Under the pieces are notes generated by a model, which was not told where the DNA came from, searched no databases, and saw nothing but the letters and a program-made list of their open reading frames with translations. Shown here one piece after another: positions 1 to 11,478 of a stretch of 64,000 bases of DNA. Origin of the DNA: Triplophysa rosa (Eukaryota; Chordata; Actinopteri; Cypriniformes; Nemacheilidae); contig NC_079901.1 of the NCBI RefSeq assembly GCF_024868665.1, forward strand, positions 5,577,272-5,641,271, in the 5' to 3' direction. The translations under genes and the position numbers were made by a program. Position 1 is the stretch's first letter. Each line of letters begins with the position of its first letter.

Positions 1-687
1 AATACTTTTAAATGGAATATGGGGGAAATACACATTCATTCTTTCTATAAAGGGTAGCCCTAAAACTTGATTTTTCATTATATGAATGAAACGTAAGATT
101 AATTCAATTACCAAAATAGGCCTACACAAGACATCGAAACTTATTGCAAGTAATTGGATTTTTAGTCACCGCAATGGCGAAATGACACAGTTCCCACTAG
201 CTAATCTCACTTGCATGGCGCGAAATCTACCGGTATTTCCCCAAAACATAAATACAGGTGAGGGCCCATATTTATAAAAAGTTATAGAAATGTTCTGATT
301 TAAGTGCCAAAAAAAATCTTTGTAAAAGTATGACTTGTAGGAGACCTTTTCAAGAAGCGAAGCAGGAACCAAAATCAATGTAAAACATTCAAAGGTAAAC
401 AATTATTGGCCAAGTCAAATTTACGTCAAACATATAATGTTATTAATGTTATTCAAACATAAAAAATTATTAGACAAAAATCAATCGACAATGAATAAAT
501 TAGTTTTACAGTGTGAATGATCTGGGCCGCGTTTCCCGAAACCTTCTTAACGCTACGTCGTTCTTAAGTTATACCTTAAGTTGTACCTTACCGTTAATAT
601 GTGTTTCCTGAAACGTTCTTAGTTAAGTATACCTTCTGTAAGTTATACGTTGGGAAGGTTGGTCTGGAGCACTCTTAGCTACCTTAT

Positions 688-750
688 GTCATGGTTCTGT
701 CCCACCTTGTCTTGCTTTTCTTGACCTAGTGGCAGAACCATGATAGAATG
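688..750 (+). repeat. LTR 5' end fragment
   Basis: About 60 bases starting TGTCATGGTTCTG match the start of the solo LTR at 63292, including the shared stretch around CTTGTCTTGCTTTTCTTGA. Only the first part of the LTR is present. It sits where the inner left arm of the foldback stops matching the right arm, so it was inserted or joined there. Confidence 0.6.
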
Positions 751-794
751 ACCAAGTCCGAGTTCAAATACCAACGAGTCCAAGACAAGTCCGA

Positions 795-1745
795 GACGAT
801 AAAAAAAACGTCTCGAGAGTACTACAGCACTGGCATGATGTTGTGGAAAAGTTGCAGAAAAAAATTAAAATCCTGATCCCCCAGCAGCATGGCAAAGCCT
901 CCTGCCTCTCTGGTGGTAACAGGGTCAAAGTCACCTGAGTCTCGAATAGTTTCAAAACAGCGAATGAGGCCCTCTCTGTGCTCAAACACTGTATTGATGG
1001 CACGGCTGTGGAAGTTCCATCTAACACTGCTTGATGTTGGTAGTCTATGGGCAACTACTTTATCAAGAACATCTGTGCGCTTGGTTGATCTTGAAAAAAA
1101 GTTGGCAAATCCTCCAATGTTAGAAAAAAAATCTAACTTTGGGTATGTGAGAAGTGGCCTTTTGCATTATTAGATTGAGCTGATGAGCATAGCAGTGGAT
1201 GTAATGGGCATTTGGGTACACATCTTGAATCTTCCTTTGAACACCTGCAGTGGCACCTCTCATCACGCTGGCTCCATCATACACTTGGGAGATGAGTTTA
1301 CTCTTCTGATCTTCTGGAAGGATGACAGTAAGATGCTCTTTTAGTGCTGTAGCGATGGAATCAGCTGTAGTTGAATGCAGATGAATAAAAGCAAAAAACC
1401 TCTCCTGTACGTTGCTTTTGCCATCAATGCACAAGCACAAGTTGGCACTGTGTGGCAATATCAGTGGTCTCGTCGGCCTGGATTGATAGAAAATCGCTGT
1501 TTTGTGCTTCTTGGATTATGTGTTCCCTCATAACAGACAACATACAGTCCAACAGCTCGTTCTGTTGAAGTCACCAGAAGTTCCGGAAAAGCACCGAGTG
1601 TAAGATCGACCGCGATCACTTGACTGCTGCTGAATTTGCAAGTTGGGTCGATCTGGTCCAAGCTCCTTGATCTGTTTTTTTTCTTCATCCGAACGCCTTT
1701 GGAACGGGTATTCTTGTAAAGATAAAACCGAATTTTCTTTCATCT
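795..1745 (-). pseudogene. Decayed hAT transposase (ZMYM1/DUF4371-like)
   Basis: Read on the minus strand, successive frames give pieces of a fish 'zinc finger MYM-type protein 1-like' hAT transposase. The N-terminal part near 1745-1600 includes PFQRRSDEEK and LGPDRPNLQIQQ. It is followed by ADETTDIA (about 1490-1470, carrying a catalytic-type Asp), YDGASVMRGATAG and HYIHCYAHQLNL (1300-1170), and further RNase-H-fold sequence down to about 795. The central zinc-finger region is deleted, and frame changes occur near 1600, 1458 and 1120. It is not a working gene. Family assignment is from remembered motifs; order and orientation of the pieces are consistent. Confidence 0.8.
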
Positions 1746-2488
1746 CGAGATAATTTCGCTTGCTTCCACGTTAATCAGTACCTGTCAGTCAAATGACAAT
1801 CTGCTGAGCGGTAATGAGAGGCGTTAAGAACGGTCCAATCACATGAGGCCAAAAATATAAAAACAATATTGATTCGCTTACAACAAAAGTGGGAGGGTTT
1901 GGGGCGCAGCAAGGACGATTTGAAACAAGCCAATTAGAGCTCAGCCTCAAATCACATGCTTTTCAAAAATGTTCGTGCCTACATACACACTCGTTTGTCC
2001 GGCGCCCCGCACACGTATGAACAAAATACAATTTTGATTTTTTGATAAATGATAATATTACTAACTGTGGAATAGTACGACTAAATTATTTTATTACGTT
2101 ATTAATTTGCGATATATATTAAACTTATTGTTGGCATATTAAAGTAGCTTTCTTCTCTGGATAACTCTAAGAGGGCGGCGCCCCAGCGCCCCCTATTGAC
2201 CGGCCACTGGTTACGTCTAGAGACATTTTTGATCAAACGGCCTTATTTAATTTTGAAATGAGTGTGCGAACCCGCAATCTCATGCCCAAATGTATTAACC
2301 CCGCTACACTAACTGGTAGTATGGTCATATCAAAGGTTCTCAAACTGTGGGTCGGAGGGTCACGCAAAGCTACTTGCTGTTGCGATGCATTAAAAAAGTT
2401 TATTCCAGTAACTTACAATTACTTGTATAGTTCACACGTTTATTGCTTGGACACTGGATGCGCAAGCGGCGCATTTACAGCGCGAAGC
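1746..2488. other. Unassigned repeat-like spacer
   Basis: No gene is visible. The stretch at 2208-2245 (ACGTCTAGAGACATTTTTGA) recurs at about 13130-13165 in slightly changed form, so part of this spacer is a dispersed repeat. The rest is AT-rich with no recognisable feature. Confidence 0.5.
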
Positions 2489-2494
2489 ATGTAG

Positions 2495-3281
2495 TGTTAC
2501 GGTTTGGTCGGGTCATCACCTGGCACGGGGATTGTTTTGTTTTTTGTCGAGCACATGGCTGTCACCGAGCTTCGGCCGGCCTCGTGCTTGTGTCTGCGTC
2601 ATTTGCCCCACCCTCGTGTTTTCGTATGACTTCTCTTGCACTGGTGTTTTTCCACTCCGTGCTCACACGCCTGTTGGCTCTTCACTCGTTAGACTTCATC
2701 GTTCCCTTAATTACTCCACACCTGATTATGATCTCCTCGTTACGTTCTCTTTATAATTCCCTCTGTGTTTGTTGTCCAGTGTCTGTTCGTTGTAGATTTT
2801 GTCTGCCCAGACTGCCCCAGGGGTTGCTGCGGCTCTCCTGAAGAAGTTTCCTTGTTTTTGTGTTTTCTCACTGGAGAGATTCCACCTTAGTCAAAGTCAA
2901 GTCTTGCTTCTTGGTATTTATATTCACCTTCCTTGTTCTTTTCGCTTCTCCTTCTGATCTGTCTTCCCCAGCAGTTTGCATCAGCGCTCCGGTCAGTGGT
3001 CATCACAGTCAGCGGTCTTCTCGAGAGAACTAACCGACTACATCTCCAGGCGCAGCTTCTCACCTCTCAGGCTACGTGGACTCTGAGTCGAGTGAGGCCA
3101 CCAGGCGCTTCCGCCCATCTCAGCACCGGCAGCCCATCCTCGACTCTCCGTTCGGTCTCTCTGCTTCTCTGGAGGGAGAAGCTCGCGACCTGTATTTATA
3201 TTTTCCCTTGCCTTCACCTGTGACAAATAAAGACTCTGTTTTTTCCCCCGCACTTGGGTCTCCCGTGGTTCTGTCATGACA
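2495..3281 (+). mobile_element. Solo LTR with 5-bp target duplication
   Basis: The 787-bp block begins TGTTACGG and ends TGTCATGACA, with TG...CA borders. It is flanked by exact 5-bp copies of TGTAG (2490-2494 and 3282-3286). A polyadenylation-type AATAAAG occurs near 3227, close to the right end. No gag/pol sequence is present, so this is a solo LTR left by recombination between the two LTRs of a retrotransposon. It lies inside the foldback. Confidence 0.88.
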
Positions 3282-3286
3282 TGTAG

Positions 3287-3889
3287 CTTATGGCCGCGTT
3301 TATTAAAACATTAAAATATAATCAACATTATTAATTATTATCACACTTACAATAGCAAGGGTAATAATGTAAACAAGTAAGCCACAATTGTGCAGCTCTA
3401 CAATAAGGTATTTTGATATTACAATTAAACATTTTCATTCTAAAAGAGAGTGAATGTATGTTTTTCCCTATTTTCTATTTCAAAGATGTGCCAAGAGATA
3501 CCTTTGATTATACCTGCGTTTGGGAACCCCTTATTTATATGATCATATATGTTGCTAGTGTATGTCAGTATTAAGTCAGTATTTACTCAACAAAAGCGCA
3601 GGACCCGGAACATATTGAACAGCTAGCTATAGCAGGAAAAGAGAGCTGAATTTAGGGGCTTTGTATTTGCCAAAGTTAGACCAACACGATCCAAAAGCTA
3701 TGCCGTGGCAGGTTAACTTTTCTATCATTATAATTGCAGCATAAATTGTAGCCAGGTTTTCACGGTTTAAATGCACTGAAATGCTCCGCGGTTGGCGCCG
3801 TCTTTGATTTAGCCAAAAATTGCTGTGTCGCTGCAGTTTGACTAAACTTTATACCTAGCGGGGTGAACTCTTAACAGTGATAAGGTAGC
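3287..3889. other. AT-rich spacer, no feature seen
   Basis: No open frame with recognisable motifs and no terminal repeats. At 3879-3890 the sequence resumes similarity to the foldback left arm (ATAAGGTAGCT). Confidence 0.5.
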
Positions 3890-3891
3890 TA

Positions 3892-5699
3892 CCCAGCTAA
3901 CAATTTTTGGTTTCCAGAACGTTCCCCTAACGTTAGTTTTTGGTTACCAGAACGTTCCCCTAACGTTAGTTTTTGGTTCCCAGAACGTTATTTTCTAAGG
4001 TTCGTTTTTGGTTCTCCAGGAAAGTTTTTTTTATTTTAATAGAACGTTAGTTTCTGGTTCCCATAACGTTCTGGGAACCAAAAACTAACGTTAGGGGAAC
4101 GTTACCCTAACGTTATAGAAACCATGAAACTAACGTTTTATTTCCGTAAAGATAACCAAAAACAAACCTTAAAAAAACTTTCTGGGAACCAGAAACTAAC
4201 GTTATGGGAACGTTCCCAGAACGTTAGCCTAAAATATTTTTCTCGGTCCATTTACACGTCAGTAATGAATACATCCATGCTGTGTTTTTATCCATCGCAA
4301 TCTAATCTAATTAAAATAAGTAAACTGCATCATCCCACACAATATGGAGGATGAAATCAATGCATTAGATTATTCTTTTAGCCTAATAATTCCTTTTTCA
4401 TCACTAAAGTAGCCTAATTTTCGATTTAAACAGCACAGTATATCATTTCTAATAAAACCACACTGTGTGTAGGCCTACCTCAACATCAGACATTATAGAT
4501 ATCGAAATAAAATAACCAATGACTTCAACACAATATTTAAAGCAGATTTTTATTGACAGAAGAATAAACATTGAATTATCTTCAGGCTAACAATATTATT
4601 GTCTCACCACAGAAGTATAGCGCGGCTCCGTCTTTAGATTTAACAATCAAAAGCCCTGAGTTTCAGTCCTTACATCATGGTCTGTTGATTTAGATGTGTC
4701 AAATCAATCGAAAATCACGAAAATATAAGTTTACTCTCAAATCTGTACGGTTTTAAATAAAAAATTAAAATAAATAAACCGCTAAACTAATGTGTTAGTG
4801 GGTGAGGTAAAACGAAATGACCGTTAATTTTTAAATGACGGAAGTGCGCGACGGAGCGGAGAATGCACGTGCTCGAGCGCGCACACATACAGTAACAGAC
4901 AACCACACTAAAGAAATACACATATATGATTGCATTTTCATTTAGCTTAACTAGTTTATTATTTTCAGCCATTAAAAGGCACATTTATTAATTTCATTTG
5001 GTCAGTATAACATGTGTTAATGTGATCTTATAATTTATGTATTTCACGTCACTGACGTTTACCAGTTTTGACTATTTTTACCATAAAAAATAGCCAAAAA
5101 ATAATCATCAGGGAACGTTACTTTCTGGTTATTTTCTGGTTGCAAAAAAATAAACAATAAATAACCATCAGAGAACGTTATTTTCTGGTTGCAAAAGAAT
5201 AACCAGAAAATAACCATCAGGGAACGTTACTTTCTGGTTATTTTCTGGTTGCAAAAAATAACCAATAAATAACCATCAGAGAACGTTATTTTCTGGTTGC
5301 AAAAAAATAACCAGAAAATAACCATCAGAGAACGTTATTTTATGGTTATTTTCTGGTTGCAAAAAATAACCAATAAATAACCATCAGAGAACGTTATTTT
5401 CTGGTTATTTTCTGGTTGCAAAAAAATAACCAGAAAATAACCATCAGAGAAGTTATTTTCTGGTTATTTTCTGGTTGCAAAAAAATAACCAGAAAATAAC
5501 CATCAGGGAACGTTATTTTCTGGTTATTTTCTGGTTATTTAAAACAAACCAGCCTGCAACGTTCTGGGAACGTTATTTTCTGGTTGCAAAAAAATAAAAC
5601 CTGAAAAGAACGTTCTTAGAACATTATTTTTTGGTTGCCAAAAAATAACCAAAAGGGAACCAAAAACTAACGTTAGGGGAACGTTCTGTGTTTGCTGGG
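3892..5699. mobile_element. TA-target non-autonomous element with internal minisatellite
   Basis: The element has terminal inverted repeats beginning CCCAGC(T/A)AACA on both ends, followed by AACGTTCCCCTAACG. It is flanked by TA (3890-3891 and 5700-5701), as expected of Tc1/mariner-type insertion. The matching unoccupied site is still present in the left foldback arm at 676-677. No transposase is encoded. The interior is rich in alternating GGTTATTTTCTGGTTGCAAA units and their complements. Confidence 0.85.
5100..5600. repeat. Minisatellite (GGTTATTTTCTGGTTGC / GGAACGTT units)
   Basis: Seven or more imperfect copies of a roughly 55-65 bp unit carry GGAACGTTATTTTCTGG, then GGTTGCAAAAAAATAACC, then GAAAATAACCATCAG. 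Each unit contains self-complementary halves (GGTTATTTTCTGGTT / AACCAGAAAATAACC), so the array can form many small hairpins. Confidence 0.85.
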
Positions 5700-5933
5700 T
5701 AAGAGTGCTCCAGACCAACCTTCCGAACGTATAACTTACAGAAGGTATACTTAACAGAAGGTTTCGGGAAACACATATTAACGATAGGTACAACTTAAGG
5801 TATAACTTAAGAACGACGGAGCATTAAGAAGGTTTCAGGAAATGCGGCCCAAATCATTCACACTGTAAAACTAATCAGAACACCACACAACACAATTTGT
5901 TCATTGTCGATTTATTTTTTGTCAAATAATTTT

Positions 5934-5972
5934 TGTCCCCCCCCTCTCTCTCTCTCTCTATCTCTCTCTATC
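5934..5972. repeat. (TC)n microsatellite
   Basis: A poly-C run followed by interrupted TC dinucleotides, located in the right arm of the foldback and absent from the left arm. Confidence 0.9.
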
Positions 5973-7986
5973 AAGTCTCTCTTAATTTTGTGCGTATTAT
6001 GTTTTAATGTACTTGAATGCTGTATGTTTCAGGATAAGTTAAGAAGGTTAAGTTAACCACAGGTTAAATGGGTTATTAGTGAGTTCATTACTTGCAATAA
6101 GTTTCGATATCTTGTGTAGGCCTATTTTGGTAATGGAATTAATCTTACGTTTCATTCATATAATGAAAAATCAAGTTTTAGGGCTACCCTTTATAGAAAG
6201 AATGAATGTGTATTTTCCCCATATTCCATTTAAAAGTATTTTGGTGGCTCTAGAAATAAACCTGTTTAGGTGGTTTCTGGAATTAAATTGTTTAAAATAT
6301 ACTGTATGTAGCCTAATACAATAAAACATTTTTAGCTAATGCTGCTCTCTAGAGTTTTTTAACTGATTGACATACGGACTATATTTCAGCAAGCCGTGAA
6401 ATTTAAACAACTTCTGATGTGCATTCATGTTCATGGCATTTATAATAAATAAAGAGACGACCGTGCGCTTGATCCGCCACTGGATGCAGCCATCACGGGT
6501 GGGGTTAGGGGCTACTACATCCCTGAAATTAGTTTGCAGGGAGGGATGTCTGGGTCATAACCAGTCCCGCGTTTGGCTTTTGCAGACCTGGGATAATGCA
6601 TTCTTAGTTTCCTTGTGTGCCCATTATATTAAATTAACTTGTAAATTAAATGCTTAATCAACCACTCACTGTAAAAAAAGTCTGTGAAAACTACAGTAAA
6701 AAACTCTAAAACAGCAACAGTAAAATATTTTTTAAAGCTAAATAGTATATCACCGTATTGCATACATTAAATTACCATAATTTAAGAAACAGTACATACA
6801 TTTTATTTTTACTCTCTTAATATGTAAAAAACACAGATTCTTACAGTAAAATTTTTAATTTTTGGTGAAATTAATGGGAAAATACTGGGCCTTTACAAAC
6901 AAGGAATTACCTTAAAAACAATGGTATTATTCTGTGCAAATTACACATTTTCTTAATGTGTACTGTAGAATATACAATATAAAACTGTTTAAAATCCAAC
7001 AAACACATACCTTAAATCCTACAGTAACAAGATGTTAAACATATGTTTATCTTTTTGTCAATTTTAGTTAAAACTTTAAATACTCTGTAATTTACTGTAC
7101 TTTTGTGTATTGTTCTTTTATTTATCTAATCTGATAGTTAATGCTAATTGCAATGAAAACAAAACGAATGTCTTGAAGAAAGTCAAGAAATAATTTTATC
7201 ATAGCTATTCTAAAAAGATATTTTCCACCTTATTTCATAATTACCACAACTAGACTATGAATAGGATGAACAAAGCAAAAATGTTCAAACAAGAAAAAAA
7301 CTTGACCATTTTAAAACAATTATGAAACTGTGTTTTTATTAGTGGTGCTTGCGAAATGGCATTTGAAATAATAATAAAAAGCGTGAACAAACGAAGAAAC
7401 ACACAAGAGGAAGAAGATCGTCTCCCCGCTTCTAAGATTAGGCCTGTGAATTGCGCAGCGCGACCTGCATGCGGCAAGTGGTGAGTACTCCTTTGGCTAC
7501 TTTTTCACGGGGTAATTTGCAAATTGCAAAGCTAAAGTAACAGATTATCGTGCACTGCTAACGCAAAGTGTAATTCTGATGCCTTGTCAACTTGCATTTA
7601 AGCTTGCGTTTTCAAATCACTTAAATTAAGGTTACGTGGTAACTCGCTAATGAAAAATGTGCTTAAAAACTCATACACTGCTAATGCGAAGTGTACTTTT
7701 GACGTCTTTTAATCTTCTTTTAATCCATTTCTTGGCTTACTTTTAAAAATGCTTAAGAGAGCACGACAATTCATTAATAACGTTAACGGTCGATGTCGTT
7801 TTATATTTCAATCAGCGCCATTTTAGCGCGCCAAGCAGCTGCTTTTGGAATACCATCCTCGTCCATCCTTTTGATTTCTGGGAGTTCAACATTTCTTTTC
7901 GAGGTAAGCCAAACAATACTGTTACAAACTAAAAAGTTAAAGTTATTTATTTTCCTTTCGTTGTTGTTATTTAACCAGTTTTGGCT

Positions 7987-8083
7987 ATGTTTAGTTGCAA
8001 TTTCTGTGGCAAGTCGGTCAAATCATTGAGGGGGTATGTACTTCATTTTAAACTTCATCGACTTCATGTGACATCAAAGAGTG
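7987..8083 (+). CDS. Single C2H2 zinc-finger exon within the CACTA-like element
   Basis: The frame starting at the ATG at 7987 reads MFSCNFCGKSVKSLRG and continues through YVLHFKLH, giving a Cys-x2-Cys-x12-His-x3-His finger. It ends in phase 1 at a consensus donor (GTGAGA at 8084). A possible acceptor (AACCAG) lies at about 7971-7976. A following piece after TTATTCAG at 8165 stays open to a GTGAG at about 8250, but its protein is not recognisable. Fish CACTA-type elements often carry genes with N-terminal fingers of this kind (recalled knowledge). It is probably the first coding exon of a degraded element gene; whether it is transcribed is unknown. Confidence 0.5.
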
Positions 8084-8809
8084 GTGAGATTTTTAATTAC
8101 TTTTAAAGACATATTTTTGCCATATATGCTTTGTTGAACTTTTTGTTGAATTTGGTCTTATTCAGGAACAAATGTATTTTCTTTTATCTCCTTTTCTTAT
8201 GTTACAAGAGGCTGTATGCGACAGGGACCTCATCAATCTCTTTTTCTTGTGAGTCTATTATTTGGATTAGATACGTTAATTAATACATTAATTCCTTAAC
8301 TTTTAACCAAAAATGTTATTGTATTGAAAATACTAATAAATTATCCCTTTCCTTAACTTGGCACAGCTGGAAAATTCACGGGATTGGCAAGTTTCTGAGC
8401 TTTAGTAAGTACAATTAATTTATATGCTTTTGAACTGAAACTGCCCTGCATCAATAATTATCAGATCATTCATGCTACCACTTGATTGTTCAACTATTCT
8501 AACTCTTTTTTTTCATTGATATAACAAAATTGCAGAACTACAATTTTCAGAGTAATTCATTACAACCACAATGTGTTTACAATCTTTCCTTGTATAACAG
8601 TGGATGTCCCAATTTTGTCCTTATGCTTATGCTTAATTTTTATGCTAACATAAAACCATATGATCAACATCTGAACTTTTAACATCATATTAGTAAAGTT
8701 GTCTTGGACTTTTACAGATTAATATTACTGGAATATATTACCAAAACCAATGCTTATTCACCACATTCTGTCATCTTAGTGAACTTTGTATGTAAAAACA
8801 GTTCACTGT

Positions 8810-9117
8810 AACTGCCCGCTGCTACAAGATCTGCAGATTCTGTAGCCATCTTTAAGAATCGTCTGAAAATGCATCTCTTCCGTCAACACCTTACCGATCA
8901 GTTCTGACTTCTATTTCTTTTCTACTCTTTAAAAAGAAAAAAAAACCTTCTAACTTAGCTCTGTATACTGTGGTAGGCTCTATGAGACCAGTCTTGTTTG
9001 ATTGCACTTATGCTTTTTGTTGTCCTTATGCTGTCCCAATTGCTTCCATTGTTTACCCCATCTGTAAGTCACTTTGGATAAAAGCGTCTGCTAAATGACT
9101 CAATGTAAATGTAACAA
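8810..9117 (+). mobile_element. L2-type LINE 3' fragment
   Basis: The fragment starts with coding sequence that reads SADSVAIFKNRLKMHLFRQH before a stop near 8905, the usual C-terminus of fish L2-clade reverse transcriptase proteins. It ends with the CTTTGGATAAAAGCGTCTGC and ATGTAAATGTAA tail. It is heavily 5'-truncated and inserted within the CACTA-like element. Confidence 0.8.
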
Positions 9118-9781
9118 AAAAGTTCTGAGGTAGAATTTGTAAAAACATTATGTACATTGTTTACATAATGATTAATTTATTAAGTTAGAAATAACACAAT
9201 CTGCTCAATATTGCTAAGTGAAGTACTTACTGTAGCTAATGTGTAATGTGCTAAGTAGTCATATAATTTTAGTTACTATTACTGCTATCATTCTTTTCTG
9301 TTTCTTTGTTTCCTGCAAAGAGGATCATGTCAACACCTGATCATTGTAACCTGTCTGCAAGAGACTCTGTCCCACCTCTCTTCAGTCAAGTCTGGACCCA
9401 GTAATTCAGACACCTCAAGGATAATTAATGGTAAGTAGTAGTATAGTTCAGTCTATCAAACAGTACATAGATTAAAACACAACTCTCAATTCAAACTAGG
9501 GGTAAAAAATATAAAATATCTATTTTTTTACAGGTTTTACTTCATCTTTGCTATTAAAAATAAGAACATTAAAACAAGATACACAATACAAATACACAAA
9601 TGAAATAAACAGGGCTTTATTTTTTTCAGCTACAGTAGGTGTATTTAATAGTGGCAATCAAGTAAGAAATTTAATTAACAAATGTAAAAATAAAACATTA
9701 CATATACTATACTTATAGACGTACTGTATAAATTAAACATTTATTCTTATTAAAGCTACTGTATTATTTATTTACATTTAA

Positions 9782-10087
9782 GGGATAATTAATCAAAAAA
9801 TTAAATTGTCAAATTGTCATTTACTCACCCTCACATTGTTTTTAACCTAACTTGAGGTCTTTCTTCTGTTGAACATGAAAGATATTTTGAAGAACAGTTG
9901 CTGGTCCACAGTGACTTCCATAATAGGAATACTATACCATGGAAATAAATGGGGACCAGCTGTTAGGTTACCCACATTCTTGAACATATCATCTTTTGTG
10001 TTCAACACAAGAAATTAAAATAGGTTTGTAACAACATGAGAGTGACTAAATGATGACAGAATTTTCATTTTGGGGTGAATTATTCCC
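9782..10087. mobile_element. TTAA-family MITE (copy 1)
   Basis: The right end reads ATGACAGAATTTTCATTTTG then GGGTGAATTATTCCC; the left end starts GGGATAATT after TTAA (9778-9781). The right TTAA has been lost. The interior (CTTCTGTTGAACATGAAAGA ... AATAAATGGGGACCAGC) matches the family seen at 15806, 33620, 55068 and 59918. Confidence 0.7.
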
Positions 10088-11478
10088 AGCACATGAATGA
10101 TAAAGTTTAACCGCCAAAGCTTCAGAACATGCACAAATAATTAACTTTACTGGTTTACAATGAATGCCAGTGTCACATGATTGTGACATGAACTCTAACA
10201 TTGTATTAACATGTGATGTGAATGTATGTCGCTTTGTACAATGTGTTAAGACAGAAGCGCCAAAACTACAACTTGCAGAAAGCACTGCATGATGGTATTA
10301 AGCAGATTGTGGAGACATTTTAAACATCCACGTTCAGAAATCATGATATCGCACACCCTAATTCGAACCTCTTAATCCATCTTTCTCAGGTACACAGGCC
10401 ACCTGTATAAGTCTTAAAGATGACTTGAGTGTCAGGGCAAAAGCTAGAAAATGATTAGTTGTCATTATTATTTGTTTTACCCCTGTGGACTTGCAGCATA
10501 AGTATGTTGAAGTAGATCTCTACACTAGTGTAAATGCTATTGTGTATGGTGGGACCGGCCTGTGGCATAGGTGACAAAGGCCCTGATCTATTAATTATCA
10601 AAGTGGCCTGTGAAATTCCAGAGTGTTGCTTGCTTATGTGTAGTAAAAAAATACTGTGAGCTTACTGTATACTGTAATGCTCATGGACTAACTTGTCTTT
10701 GTGTCTCTTTTCTGCAGAAAGATGAAGAAAATGGCAGTCCATGAAGTACTACATTTCCAGTTTCTCGAACTGATTTAGTGCCATGTCTTCAGTCAGGTGT
10801 GGACTTATTATTATTGTTCAAACAGAGCAAGTGGCCCTGGTTTACTTTTATATATGGACACATTTTATTTCCAAGCTCAACATTGTGAGTACACTGCAAG
10901 TTATTGAATCAGCTCAAACTGTTTTAACACAGTGTCAGTATGCAAAAACGGGTTTTTTTTTGCATACTGTTAATGATCTGTTAATGATAATTTGTGTGTT
11001 GATTGACTGCATTTATTACCTCATTTAGTAATTTACAATAACCTGACTGACTGTTGTAAAATCTATGGCAACCACTTGTAATGCCTTTTGTGTTATACCG
11101 TATTTTTTGCGATGAAATTCTGGCAACCACAGCTGCCAGTAATTTTCTGTAAAATTGAAGTTTACAATAAAATACTATAATATTTCATACGGTTGAATTG
11201 TGTTTATTACGGAGATAGACTATAATTACTATTAAAGAAATTTACACTTGCAACTGCTATTTTTAAAGTAAATCACTGTAAACAGGTTTACATTACATCT
11301 GTTTTATTTAACAGTAGTGTACCGTAAACAAGCAGCAATTCGCTACTGTAAAATTTACGGTTGCAAAAAAGCATTCTGTAAAGTGTTCCACATTGTAACC
11401 TTATATTTTACGGTGAACTTCTGGCAACCACAGCTGCCGGTATTTTACCGTATATTACACATGTTTTTTTTTACAGTG

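Larger units (their letters stand above)
1..6240. mobile_element. Large foldback (inverted-repeat) element, 6.24 kb
   Basis: Bases 1-150 reappear inverted at 6089-6240; position 1 pairs with 6240. A second stretch of the left arm (about 485-688) pairs with 5701-5890. The arms are imperfect: 151-480 on the left has no clear partner in 5900-6088. Because pairing starts exactly at base 1, the true left end may lie outside the window. The interior holds later insertions: a hAT remnant, an LTR fragment, a solo LTR and a TA-target element. The superfamily is not identified. Confidence 0.75.
6667..11478 (+). mobile_element. CACTA/EnSpm-like element, 4.8 kb
   Basis: The left end reads CACTGTAAAAAAAG and the right end TTTTTTTTACAGTG, a CACTG-type inverted terminus, with CT on both sides (6665-6666, 11479-11480). 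Both subterminal zones are crowded with short ACTGTAAA, ACCGTA and TACGGT motifs. An ATTCTGGCAACCACAGCTGCC-like block is present twice near the right end (about 11120 and 11415). Such subterminal repeats are typical of CACTA elements. The interior carries a C2H2 zinc-finger exon (7987-8083), a LINE 3' fragment and a TTAA-type MITE. I did not find a full transposase. Confidence 0.65.

Noticed and set aside
5100..5600. Regularly spaced repeats suggesting a CRISPR-like array
   Set aside because: Units are contiguous with no unique spacers, in a eukaryotic transposon; a minisatellite.
9320..9432. Segment between TCCTGCAAAG and GTAAGTAG resembling an exon of the CACTA-like element
   Set aside because: The enclosed frame contains no recognised domain and could not be joined confidently to the zinc-finger exon.
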